A stretch of DNA of 12,868 nt from Oscillospiraceae bacterium (GCA_017409645.1 JAFQSI010000262.1:1-12868), one strand, 5' to 3'; counted from the stretch's first letter, positions 1 to 5,834 are shown. A program made the numbers and translations. Notes: generated by a model not told the origin, from the letters alone.

Positions 1-23
1 CCAAGCGTCCCAAGCAGAAGTAA
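1..23 (+). CDS. possible 3' end of an unidentified + strand gene (partial)
   Basis: The first bases read in one + frame as KRPKQK followed by TAA at 21-23. A very basic C-terminus like this is common in RNA-binding proteins, but seven codons cannot identify a family. If real, the gene is convergent with rpsL. No canonical terminator follows it. It could equally be chance reading of noncoding sequence. Confidence 0.2.
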
Positions 24-92
24 GCGATCACACCCAAGCATTAAAACAGCGCTTTGCCGAAAAGGTACTTATCTATATAAAACCATCATTTG

Positions 93-109
93 GCAAGGCG
101 ATGCCTTGC
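93..109. terminator. 7-bp hairpin downstream of rpsL, weak terminator candidate
   Basis: GCAAGGC at 93-99 and GCCTTGC at 103-109 form a perfect 7-bp stem with a 3-base loop. On the minus strand (rpsL direction) it is followed only by a broken T-rich stretch, so it is not a textbook intrinsic terminator. It is the only clear hairpin in the 155 bases after rpsL. Confidence 0.25.
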
Positions 110-155
110 GTAAAGGCGGTGGGGAAAATTCAGAGTTTTCAGGACCGGAGAAGGA

Positions 156-581
156 TTACTTCTTCTTGCCAGCCTTGGGCCGCTTGGCACCGTACTTGGA
201 ACGGGACTGCATACGGCCGTTGACGCCCTGGGTATCCAGAGTGCCGCGGATGATGTGGTAACGGACGCCGGGCAGGTCCTTGACACGGCCGCCGCGGATC
301 AGAACCACGGAATGCTCCTGCAGGTTGTGGCCGACGCCGGGGATGTAAGCGGAAACTTCCATACCGTTGGTCAGGCGAACACGGGCGATCTTACGCAGTG
401 CGGAGTTGGGCTTCTTGGGGGTGGTGGTACGGACTGCGGTGCAGACACCACGCTTCTGGGGGGAGGCCAGGTTGGTAGCCTTGTTCTCCAGGGTGTTCAG
501 ACCTCTCTGCAGAGCGGGAGCGGTGGACTTGTAGGTGGGCATCTTGCGGCCGTTTCTGACGAGCTGATTAAAAGTAGGCAT
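156..581 (-). CDS. rpsL: 30S ribosomal protein S12
   Basis: S12 sits in the decoding centre of the small subunit and monitors codon-anticodon fidelity; it is the classic streptomycin-resistance target. The 141-residue product carries the family core [12 protein letters not shown] (52-64) and the [12 protein letters not shown] segment (98-109). The lysines equivalent to E. coli K42 and K87 are both the wild-type residue (K56 and K101), so no classical streptomycin-resistance substitution is seen there. The Firmicutes-type N-terminal insertion (about residues 15-43, ending SPQKRGVC) is present. The reading frame stays open upstream to 803, but the start is ATG at 581: AAAGGAG lies 8 bases ahead and residue 1 begins the family consensus [12 protein letters not shown]. 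It follows the L7Ae-like gene by 73 bases and is probably cotranscribed with it. rpsG and fusA, usual downstream partners, do not follow within the window. Confidence 0.98.
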   Translation of the reverse strand: MPTFNQLVRNGRKMPTYKSTAPALQRGLNTLENKATNLASPQKRGVCTAVRTTTPKKPNSALRKIARVRLTNGMEVSAYIPGVGHNLQEHSVVLIRGGRVKDLPGVRYHIIRGTLDTQGVNGRMQSRSKYGAKRPKAGKKK

Positions 582-606
582 TGATATTTCTCCTTTCTTT
601 CGTTCT

Positions 607-620
607 CGCCCCATGGGGCG
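607..620. other. perfect 14-bp palindrome in the ybxF-rpsL spacer
   Basis: CGCCCCATGGGGCG is self-complementary and lies 15 bases or so ahead of the rpsL ribosome site on the transcript. It could form a short intermolecular or intramolecular stem, but the 2-base loop makes an RNA hairpin poor. No function can be assigned. Confidence 0.3.
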
Positions 621-654
621 GGGATCTATTTCATCGGGCTCATTCCCGAGGAAA

Positions 655-942
655 TCAAATTTCCGGCAGCGTTGCCGCCACCGCTGCACCCACATCGATA
701 TTGCAGGCGCGCCCCAGGTCGTGCATCTTCCCGACCCAGACGATCTCGGTGCCGGACTGCTGAGCAAGCTCACACAGGGGCATCGTAACGGCGGGGTCTG
801 CATCCAGGGCCAGGTAGACCCTTGCGACTCCGCCGCGGAGCAGTGCTTTGCGCAGCTGCTTCATTCCGACGATCAATTTATGGTTCCGAAGCTCTGCAAG
901 TTCGCCGGGACCCGCAGAACCCCTTATATTCATGGTATCCAT
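655..942 (-). CDS. L7Ae/L30e-like RNA-binding protein (YbxF/RplGB type)
   Basis: A 95-residue protein whose central part ([28 protein letters not shown], about 22-49) fits the bacterial L7Ae-like family, represented by Bacillus YbxF, which binds kink-turn RNA. In Bacillus that gene lies between rpoC and rpsL, so its position directly upstream of rpsL supports the call. ATG codons occur at 942 and 933; neither has a recognisable Shine-Dalgarno sequence. A strong promoter (953-980) ends so close that the mRNA would have a leader of only about 4-14 bases, so translation may be nearly leaderless, or coupled to a start I cannot pick. The Bacillus protein is about 82 residues; the N-terminal dozen residues here may therefore be an overcall. 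RNA polymerase genes are not upstream: ridA diverges from it instead. Confidence 0.85.
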   Translation of the reverse strand: MDTMNIRGSAGPGELAELRNHKLIVGMKQLRKALLRGGVARVYLALDADPAVTMPLCELAQQSGTEIVWVGKMHDLGRACNIDVGAAVAATLPEI

Positions 943-952
943 ACAAATCAGT

Positions 953-980
953 ATTATACACGTTTTTGCAAAAAAGTCAA
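953..980 (-). promoter_or_regulatory. sigma-A promoter for the L7Ae-like gene and rpsL
   Basis: On the minus strand TTGACT (980-975) and a perfect TATAAT (958-953) are 16 bases apart. The predicted start of transcription, near 946, is only a few bases before the ATG at 942. Confidence 0.75.
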
Positions 981-1086
981 CGATTTTCTTCTGAAAAATA
1001 CGCTGTTTTTGACCCCATTACAGGCTGGCTTCCTGTGCAGAATGACACACCGGAAAGTATGCCCAAAGCGCAGCCGTTCATGCGCG

Positions 1087-1160
1087 ATTACAAATTACAA
1101 ATTACGAATTACAAATTGATTGGTGCCTGGTTTTCATTTATAATTTGTAACTTGTAATTT
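1087..1160. repeat. AT-rich heptamer repeat forming an inverted repeat, upstream of ridA
   Basis: The left arm is four near-copies of ATTACAA in tandem (1087-1114). The right arm (1142-1160) is the reverse complement of 1099-1117 with 17 of 19 positions matching, leaving a 24-base loop. Such low-GC sequence stands out sharply from the flanking GC-rich genes. The right arm runs into the -35 box of the ridA promoter. Two related structures occur at 1588-1628 and 5112-5179. Confidence 0.75.
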
Positions 1161-1186
1161 ACACTTCTTTGTCGTTGTGGTATACT
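1158..1186 (+). promoter_or_regulatory. sigma-A promoter with extended -10 for ridA
   Basis: TTTACA at 1158-1163 and TATACT at 1181-1186 are separated by 17 bases, and TG at 1178-1179 gives an extended -10. The -35 box overlaps the right arm of the AT-rich inverted repeat. Confidence 0.75.
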
Positions 1187-1213
1187 GAAAACAAAAAAAC
1201 GGAGGTTTTCGAC

Positions 1214-1582
1214 ATGACTGTTATTTCCACCCCCAACGCTCCCGCCGCCATCGGTCCCTACTCCCAGGGCATGATCGCAGGAAATCTCGTCTTCTGCTCC
1301 GGCCAGATCCCCGTGGATCCCGCCACCGGTAATATCCCCGAGGGCATCACCGCCCAGGCCGAGCAGAGCTGCCGCAACGTGGCCGCCGTCCTGGCCGCCG
1401 CCGGTTCTGACTGCAACAAGGTCATCAAGACCACCTGCTTCATCGCCGACATGGCCGACTTCGCCGCCTTCAACGAGATCTACGCGAAATTTTTCACCGG
1501 CAAGCCCGCCCGCAGCTGCTGCGCCGTGAAGACCCTCCCCAAGAATGTCCTCTGCGAGATCGAGGCCATCGCGGAGCTGTAA
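1214..1582 (+). CDS. ridA: RidA family 2-iminobutanoate/2-iminopropanoate deaminase
   Basis: RidA (YjgF/YER057c/UK114 family) hydrolyses reactive enamine/imine intermediates released by PLP-dependent dehydratases, protecting other PLP enzymes. The 122-residue length is typical. Family marks are IGPYSQ (13-18), FCSGQIPVDP (27-36), the conserved PARSCC segment with catalytic Arg100, and the C-terminal CEIEAIAEL. The start is the ATG at 1214, with GGAGG at 1201-1205 eight bases ahead; an upstream in-frame extension to 1169 has no ribosome site and overlaps the promoter. It has its own promoter and reads toward the HEPN-like gene 57 bases downstream, so some read-through cotranscription is possible. 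Partner-wise, the nearby alanine racemase is itself a PLP enzyme, though a functional link is only a suggestion. Confidence 0.95.
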   Translation: MTVISTPNAPAAIGPYSQGMIAGNLVFCSGQIPVDPATGNIPEGITAQAEQSCRNVAAVLAAAGSDCNKVIKTTCFIADMADFAAFNEIYAKFFTGKPARSCCAVKTLPKNVLCEIEAIAEL

Positions 1583-1587
1583 TCGAA

Positions 1588-1628
1588 ATTACAAATTTCC
1601 CCTTGAAATTGCATTGGGAATTTGTAAT
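1588..1628. repeat. AT-rich inverted repeat between ridA and the HEPN-like gene
   Basis: ATTACAAATTTCCC (1588-1601) and GGGAATTTGTAAT (1616-1628) pair with one bulged T around a 14-base loop. It shares the ATTACAAATT core with the repeat at 1087-1160 and begins six bases after the ridA stop. It could act as a weak processing or attenuation hairpin; no T-tract follows it. Confidence 0.65.
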
Positions 1629-1639
1629 CGGAGGATCTC

Positions 1640-2737
1640 ATGCCCAAACATACATATAGTATCGCCATCAACCGCATCCCGGCTTCCCGGGATGCCATCG
1701 AATACAGATTCCGCACCACCGCGTGTACCCTGACCTGCTCGAAGGATGCGGCCGCGGTCCGCTTTGAGATGGGCCCCCTGAGGACCCACGAGGATCTGAT
1801 CTCCTTCCGGGTGGACCTTGCCAAGGATGCCATGCGCAAGATGTACCTGCTCCACGCCCTGCGCTTCGATTCCCGGCTCCGGGTCCGGTCCGTCACCGTC
1901 ACCGTTGACGGGGAATCGAAGACCTACGAACAGGGCTATCCCGGCTTCCCCTTCCTCTACTCCATGCTCACGGCAAAAAAGCTGGACCTGCCCGAAAGCT
2001 GGCGGGATCGGGACTTTCTGACCGCGGTGCTGACGACCACCAAATCTAAAGCCGACAACGACCATCGCTTCGCCTGCCTGTTCTCCTTCCTGGCAGGCAC
2101 CGGTAAGGTCTACGAGAGCGAGCGATTCACCTGCTACTGGACCGCCGTCAACGCCCTGTATAACTATGTCTTCGATCAGAGCAAGGCTTACCACGCCCGC
2201 AGCCTGGGCTATGTCAGTCACGACGATCTCCCGAAGAAAAAGCAGCTGGCCACCGGCGATGCCATCGGCCTGTCCGCGCTGATGAAGCTGTCCGGCAGCG
2301 GCTGGAGCATCAGCAGCCAGCCCGACCGGCAGAAGCATTTCAAGAGCCAGTACGGCGCCATGAGATCCCATCTGGCCGCCATCGACCGCAGCGCCTATCC
2401 GGAGCTGTATCGGCAGCTCTGCGCCCACCGGACGGACCCGGGCTGGTTCCCGGAGGGTCCTTTGGGGGACCATCTGCGCCAGTGCTGCGCCCGGACCGGT
2501 GCCTCCGCCTGGGGCTTTGTGTGCTTTGACTACGCCTACTACATCCGCTGCAACTACCTCCACGGCGACAAGACCACCATCCTCTTCACCGCCGAAAACG
2601 ATCCGGCCCTGGCGGCCTTCCGTTTCCTCAACGTGTTCCTGGGGGAATATCTCAAGGAGATGATCCCCCTCCTCTTCCGGGAGGACTGGTTCCCGGAGGA
2701 CCAGTTCCGCGCCCTCCGCCTGCCCACAAAAGGCTGA
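1640..2737 (+). CDS. orphan protein with a C-terminal HEPN-like RxxxxH motif
   Basis: I do not recognise this 365-residue protein as a whole. Its C-terminal half is predicted helical and contains YYIRCNYLHGD (300-310), in which R303 and H308 make the Rx4H spacing of HEPN RNases, followed by G as in ApeA-like/RiboL-PSP-type HEPN proteins (YxxRNxxxHG). A helix at 160-180 (ERFTCYWTAVNALYNYVFDQ) resembles the helix that packs before it in these families. The N-terminal 130 residues, with several predicted strands (36-60, 82-97), match nothing I know. Many HEPN proteins are metal-independent RNases in toxin or antiviral systems; that activity is inference here. GGAGG (1630-1634) five bases before the ATG fixes the start. 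No nucleotidyltransferase or other antitoxin partner is adjacent; ridA is upstream and alr is separated by a terminator. Codon choice is a little less C-biased than in ridA. Confidence 0.7.
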   Translation: MPKHTYSIAINRIPASRDAIEYRFRTTACTLTCSKDAAAVRFEMGPLRTHEDLISFRVDLAKDAMRKMYLLHALRFDSRLRVRSVTVTVDGESKTYEQGYPGFPFLYSMLTAKKLDLPESWRDRDFLTAVLTTTKSKADNDHRFACLFSFLAGTGKVYESERFTCYWTAVNALYNYVFDQSKAYHARSLGYVSHDDLPKKKQLATGDAIGLSALMKLSGSGWSISSQPDRQKHFKSQYGAMRSHLAAIDRSAYPELYRQLCAHRTDPGWFPEGPLGDHLRQCCARTGASAWGFVCFDYAYYIRCNYLHGDKTTILFTAENDPALAAFRFLNVFLGEYLKEMIPLLFREDWFPEDQFRALRLPTKG

Positions 2738-2739
2738 CC

Positions 2740-2768
2740 ACAGGCCCCGCCGGGGCCTGTTTACTTTT
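2740..2768 (+). terminator. intrinsic terminator of the HEPN-like gene
   Basis: ACAGGCCCC (2740-2748) and GGGGCCTGT (2752-2760) form a 9-bp GC-rich stem with a 3-base loop, followed by TTACTTTT. It starts three bases after the stop codon. Confidence 0.9.
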
Positions 2769-2788
2769 CAGGCCGGATGTGGTACCAT
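2760..2788 (+). promoter_or_regulatory. candidate extended -10 promoter for alr
   Basis: TTTACT (2760-2765) and TACCAT (2783-2788) are 17 bases apart with TG at 2780-2781. Each box has 4 of 6 consensus bases. It overlaps the tail of the preceding terminator, so alr would be transcribed separately from the HEPN-like gene. Confidence 0.45.
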
Positions 2789-2812
2789 AACAAAAATACG
2801 CACCTTCGCATT

Positions 2813-2823
2813 GGAGATGATCC
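2813..2823 (+). promoter_or_regulatory. extended Shine-Dalgarno that decides the alr start
   Basis: GGAGATGATCC matches the complement of the 16S rRNA 3' end (GGAGGTGATCC) at 10 of 11 positions. An in-frame ATG at 2817 lies inside this match, so it is unlikely to be the start; the TTG at 2826 is 9 bases after GGAG. Confidence 0.65.
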
Positions 2824-2825
2824 CC

Positions 2826-3986
2826 TTGTTATACGACAATACCTATGTGAACATCGATATGGACGCCATTCTGGCCAATTTTGACGCGGTCCAGTCGAAG
2901 ACCCGGGTCCCCATCATGGCCATCATCAAGGCCGACGCCTATGGCCACGGAGCGGTCCAGATCGCACGGCTGCTGGAGCCGAAGGTGGCCTTTTTCGGCG
3001 TTTCCGGCGTGGGCGAGGCTCTGGAGCTGCGCCAGTCGGGGCTGGAGAAGCCCATATTGATCCTGGGCCACACCCCCACCGCCGCCTACCCCCAGATCGT
3101 GGGGCTGGGCATCCGGCCCGCCATCTTCTGCCGGGAGGACGCGGAGCTTCTGAGCCGGGAGGCCCTCCGGCAGCACACCACCGCGAAATTCCACCTGGCC
3201 GTGGACACGGGCATGAGCCGCCTGGGCTTCCAGTGTACCCGGGAGGACGCCGCAGTCTGCGCCGAGGTGGCCCGGCTCCCCGGCCTGGAAGCGGAGGGTC
3301 TGTTCAGCCACTTCGCCACCGCCGACTGCCTGGACCTGCGCAAGGCACGGGCCCAGCGGCGGAGATTCGACGAGTTCTACGGCTGGCTCCAGGAGGAGGG
3401 GATCACCATCCCCATCCGCCACATGAACAACTCCGCAGGTCTGATGAATTTCGACACCCAGTACGATCTGGTCCGCTCCGGCATCGTCACCTACGGCCTG
3501 TACCCCAGCGACGAGGTGTCCCCTGCCCTGCTGCCCCTGCGTCCGGCGCTCAGTTGGTACAGCCGGGTCAGCCACGTCAAGACCCTTCCCGCGGGCCGGG
3601 AGGTCAGCTACGGCGGCACCTATGTGACCGAGCGGGACACCCGCATCGCCACGGTGCCCGTGGGCTACGCCGACGGCTACTGGCGCAGCCTCTCCGGCAA
3701 ATTCTATGTCCTGATCCGGGGCCGCCGGGCCCCCATCATCGGCCGGATCTGCATGGATCAGATGATGGTGGATGTGACGGACATCCCCGGCGTCCTGGTG
3801 GGCGACACGGTCACATTGGTGGGCACCGACGGCCCGGAGACGATCACCGTCGAGCGCATCGCCCAGGTGGCCGGGACCTTCAATTACGAATTCATCTGCG
3901 GCATCTCCCGCCGGGTCCCCCGGTTTTACTACCGCCAGGGCCGACTGGTGAAGGAGGTCCACTACCTCCTCGACAACATCGGATGA
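2826..3986 (+). CDS. alr: alanine racemase (PLP-dependent)
   Basis: Interconverts L- and D-alanine in the cytoplasm, supplying D-Ala for peptidoglycan. With the start at TTG 2826 it has 386 residues, normal for the family. The N-terminal barrel begins YDNTYVNIDMDAIL, and the PLP Schiff-base lysine lies in IIKADAYGHGA (K35). The second catalytic base is the tyrosine of VSYGGTYVTERDT (Y262) in the C-terminal domain, followed by VPVGYADGY and the RICMDQMMVD signature (about 307-316). Starts at TTG 2811 or ATG 2817 are in frame but have no ribosome site of their own. The stop codon overlaps the ATG of the next gene (ATGA at 3983-3986), so the two are translationally coupled. The pairing with a glycan-directed enzyme fits a wall or surface-polymer role. 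Whether a second alr exists elsewhere cannot be seen. Confidence 0.96.
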   Translation: MLYDNTYVNIDMDAILANFDAVQSKTRVPIMAIIKADAYGHGAVQIARLLEPKVAFFGVSGVGEALELRQSGLEKPILILGHTPTAAYPQIVGLGIRPAIFCREDAELLSREALRQHTTAKFHLAVDTGMSRLGFQCTREDAAVCAEVARLPGLEAEGLFSHFATADCLDLRKARAQRRRFDEFYGWLQEEGITIPIRHMNNSAGLMNFDTQYDLVRSGIVTYGLYPSDEVSPALLPLRPALSWYSRVSHVKTLPAGREVSYGGTYVTERDTRIATVPVGYADGYWRSLSGKFYVLIRGRRAPIIGRICMDQMMVDVTDIPGVLVGDTVTLVGTDGPETITVERIAQVAGTFNYEFICGISRRVPRFYYRQGRLVKEVHYLLDNIG

Positions 3987-5125
3987 AAAAGCTGAAGCTC
4001 ATCGCGTTCCTGCTGGCCCTGATCCTGTTGCTGGAATGTGTCTATTGCGTGGCGGTGTTCACCGACTGGGTCCCGGCCCTGTCCCGGCTCCGGGACCGGT
4101 ATATCGAGACGGCCCTGAGTACCCTGAACCACAGGTGGCTGGCCACGGCCCTGATCCCCGGGGATGTGGTCCAGCGGGTGTATCTTCAGCTGGAACAGGA
4201 CCGGCTGGACCAGCTGGGCCAGAATTCCGGAGACTGGGAGCTGGACCCCGCCGAACAGACCTTCTTCGGGCGCTTCTCCGAGCTGGACGAGCAGGCGGTC
4301 CGGCAATGGGCCGAAGGCCATCCGGAGGCCCTGGAAGCGGGCTGGGATCAATTTTATGTCAACCAAGCAGGGCTGGACGACGCCGGTCTGGATCTCCATA
4401 CCCGCCAGGGCGATCAGGTCCTGGCCATCGACGCCGCCAGCGGTCTGCTGGTCCTCCGGATCCGGGAGGAAAAATTCCGGGGCGTGCTGATCCTGGGCAA
4501 GGACCCCGCCCGGCTGCACTGCGCTCCCTCGGATGACTGGGGTGCCTCCGGCCAGCAGGCCGGGGACATCGCCGAAGCCCACGGCGCTCTTGCCGCCCTG
4601 ACCGCCTCCGGCTTCGACGCCGCCGGTCCCGAGGGCGCATACCAGACCGGCGCGGCCATGTGCAGCGGCACCGTCTACGGGGAGCATCTGCTGCCCGGCT
4701 ACAAGCGCATCGAGCTGCGCGCCGACAATAAGCTCTATGTGGTGGACGCCCCCACGGATTTCCACCCGGACTGCACCGACGCCACGGAGTGGACCCCCGC
4801 CCTCATCGTCGACGGCGTCACGGTGGTCACCGAGGAGGACCACTACAACGCCCGGAACCCCCGCTGCTGCCTGGGCCAGAAGAAGGACGGCACCGTGCTG
4901 ATGCTCTGCATCGAGGGCCGGTACTTAGACTCCCTGGGTGCCACCGCCCCAGAGTGCGCAGAAATTCTCGAACGCTACGGTGCCTACCAGGCCATGAACC
5001 TGGACGGCGGCACCAGCGCCATCTGCTGGTACCAGGGCGAGTACATCACACGCTGCTCCGACCCGGAATTGCCGGAGGGACGACGGCTGCCGAATGTGTG
5101 GCTCTATGGCGGAATTGAGAATTGA
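3983..5125 (+). CDS. membrane-anchored phosphodiester glycosidase (NAGPA/DUF2233 domain)
   Basis: A 380-residue protein with a hydrophobic N-terminal segment (6-26) serving as signal anchor, so the bulk is extracytoplasmic. The C-terminal part (about 220-378) is a phosphodiester glycosidase domain, recognisable by NPRCCLGQKKDGTVLMLCIEGR (292-313) and the hallmark MNLDGGTSA (338-346). The family includes the mammalian mannose-6-phosphate uncovering enzyme and bacterial exopolysaccharide-associated proteins; it cleaves sugar-phosphate phosphodiesters. The substrate here is unknown; teichoic acid or capsule phosphodiesters are reasonable guesses. Residues 30-215 match no domain I can name. Start at ATG 3983 is fixed by the signal-anchor and the ATGA overlap with alr; the frame is open far upstream but that stretch is a shadow of alr. 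The last codons (GIEN-stop) lie inside an AT-rich repeat, suggesting that the repeat trimmed or replaced the original 3' end. Confidence 0.88.
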   Translation: MKKLKLIAFLLALILLLECVYCVAVFTDWVPALSRLRDRYIETALSTLNHRWLATALIPGDVVQRVYLQLEQDRLDQLGQNSGDWELDPAEQTFFGRFSELDEQAVRQWAEGHPEALEAGWDQFYVNQAGLDDAGLDLHTRQGDQVLAIDAASGLLVLRIREEKFRGVLILGKDPARLHCAPSDDWGASGQQAGDIAEAHGALAALTASGFDAAGPEGAYQTGAAMCSGTVYGEHLLPGYKRIELRADNKLYVVDAPTDFHPDCTDATEWTPALIVDGVTVVTEEDHYNARNPRCCLGQKKDGTVLMLCIEGRYLDSLGATAPECAEILERYGAYQAMNLDGGTSAICWYQGEYITRCSDPELPEGRRLPNVWLYGGIEN

Positions 5126-5179
5126 AAATGGAAAATTGATAATTGTGTCATTCATTTTCAATTTTCAACTTTCAATTTT
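5112..5179. repeat. AT-rich heptamer repeat with inverted arms, overlapping a gene end
   Basis: Left arm 5112-5145 has near-copies of AATTGAA every seven bases. Right arm 5151-5179 carries the complement (TTCAATT-like units). The arms can fold into a long A/T hairpin. The stop codon TGA (5123-5125) of the glycosidase gene is made by one of the repeat units. It is related in design, though not in exact unit, to the repeats at 1087-1160 and 1588-1628. Confidence 0.7.
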
Positions 5180-5187
5180 ACATTAAA

Positions 5188-5222
5188 ACCGAACGCCTGA
5201 CGCATCGCGTCAGGCGTTCGGT
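5188..5222. terminator. bidirectional terminator, 16-bp perfect stem
   Basis: Bases 5188-5203 are perfectly complementary to 5207-5222 with a 3-base loop. On the minus strand the stem starts immediately after the NUDIX stop codon and is followed by TTTTAATGT, a good T-tract. On the plus strand, for alr-glycosidase, the T-tract is weaker. Confidence 0.85.
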
Positions 5223-5738
5223 TCATCTATATCCGGGTTCCTGCCGGTCCAGCAGCTGTGGCTCCTGGTGGAGGAACTGGCGGCCGATGATCCGGCAGAT
5301 CTCTCTGGTTTTGATCATTTCCCGGACCTCGGCGAAGGTGGCCCATTTGGCCGCCGTCGTCTCGCCCTCCAGGAGGACGATGTCCTCGATGGGGGTGGCA
5401 TTTTTCAGGCAGTAGAAGTCGAAGAAGGAGTCCTTGTCCCGGCGGGTGCTGAGCAGCTCGAAATCCTCCTCGTTAGCCCGGATGCCCGTCTCCTCAAAAA
5501 GCTCCCGGGCGATGGCCTGTCGGCTCGTCTCCCCGGCCTTGACTGCGCCGCCGGAATTTTCCCAGGTCCCGGCGAAGGATTTCTCCGGAGCCCGCTGGGT
5601 CAGCAGGAGCTTTCCCCTTCCGTCGTAGACCCACACGCAGACGATCAATCCGTATTCTCCCTGCTTCCACCGGGTACCCCGGCGGTGGAGCCGCCCGGTC
5701 ACGTTCCGGTCGGCGTCGTAGACGTCATTGAATTCCAT
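5223..5738 (-). CDS. NUDIX hydrolase
   Basis: A 171-residue NUDIX protein, which would hydrolyse a nucleoside-diphosphate-linked or related pyrophosphate substrate. The NUDIX box GX5EX7REUXEEXGU is complete at residues 64-86: G64, E70, R78-E79-L80, E82-E83 and G85. The N-terminus (DVYDADRNVTGRLHRRG, 5-21) resembles the IDI-like/YfcD subgroup, whose members are often annotated as isopentenyl-diphosphate isomerase relatives; the true substrate cannot be told. A GTG at 5744 is in frame, but GAGAGG is 7 bases ahead of the ATG at 5738, which I prefer. It is monocistronic, diverges from the DUF1292 gene across a palindromic promoter region, and ends directly at a strong terminator. Confidence 0.92.
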   Translation of the reverse strand: MEFNDVYDADRNVTGRLHRRGTRWKQGEYGLIVCVWVYDGRGKLLLTQRAPEKSFAGTWENSGGAVKAGETSRQAIARELFEETGIRANEEDFELLSTRRDKDSFFDFYCLKNATPIEDIVLLEGETTAAKWATFAEVREMIKTREICRIIGRQFLHQEPQLLDRQEPGYR

Positions 5739-5765
5739 TGGCACACCTCTCTTTCCTGATGTTAT

Positions 5766-5794
5766 ATTTTATCACCGTGTCCATGGTTCGTCAA
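5766..5794 (-). promoter_or_regulatory. promoter for the NUDIX gene
   Basis: On the minus strand TTGACG (5794-5789) and TAAAAT (5771-5766) are 17 bases apart. The -35 box is one end of the palindrome at 5791-5809. Confidence 0.7.
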
Positions 5795-5809
5795 GGAGAA
5801 TCTCCTTGA
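5791..5809. promoter_or_regulatory. perfect 9-bp dyad shared by two divergent promoters, operator candidate
   Basis: TCAAGGAGA-A-TCTCCTTGA is a perfect inverted repeat centred on 5800. Its outer TTGA on each strand is the start of the -35 box for the NUDIX promoter (minus) and the DUF1292 promoter (plus). A dimeric regulator bound here would cover both; alternatively the symmetry simply reflects back-to-back -35 elements. Confidence 0.55.
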
Positions 5810-5834
5810 CAGGACCAACCCGCGCTGATACAAT
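5806..5834 (+). promoter_or_regulatory. strong promoter for the DUF1292 gene
   Basis: Perfect TTGACA (5806-5811), a 17-base spacer and TACAAT (5829-5834), with TG at 5826-5827 as extended -10. The predicted leader is about 25 bases. Confidence 0.8.

Noticed and set aside
156..803. 215-codon version of S12
   Set aside because: The first 74 codons are out of frame with the L7Ae-like gene they overlap, and S12 homology and the ribosome site begin at 581.
1589..2563. 324-codon minus-strand ORF opposite the HEPN-like gene
   Set aside because: Low-complexity G/V/A/Q-rich translation typical of the antisense of GC-rich coding DNA; no ribosome site; the plus-strand frame has a good one.
2829..3962. 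377-codon minus-strand ORF opposite alr
   Set aside because: The antisense frame of a clear alanine racemase; composition is GDGAHVQ-rich with no family motif.
3233..3982. Long N-terminal extension of the glycosidase gene
   Set aside because: The frame is open only because alr is GC rich; the translation is P/R/G-rich and the signal anchor begins at 3983.
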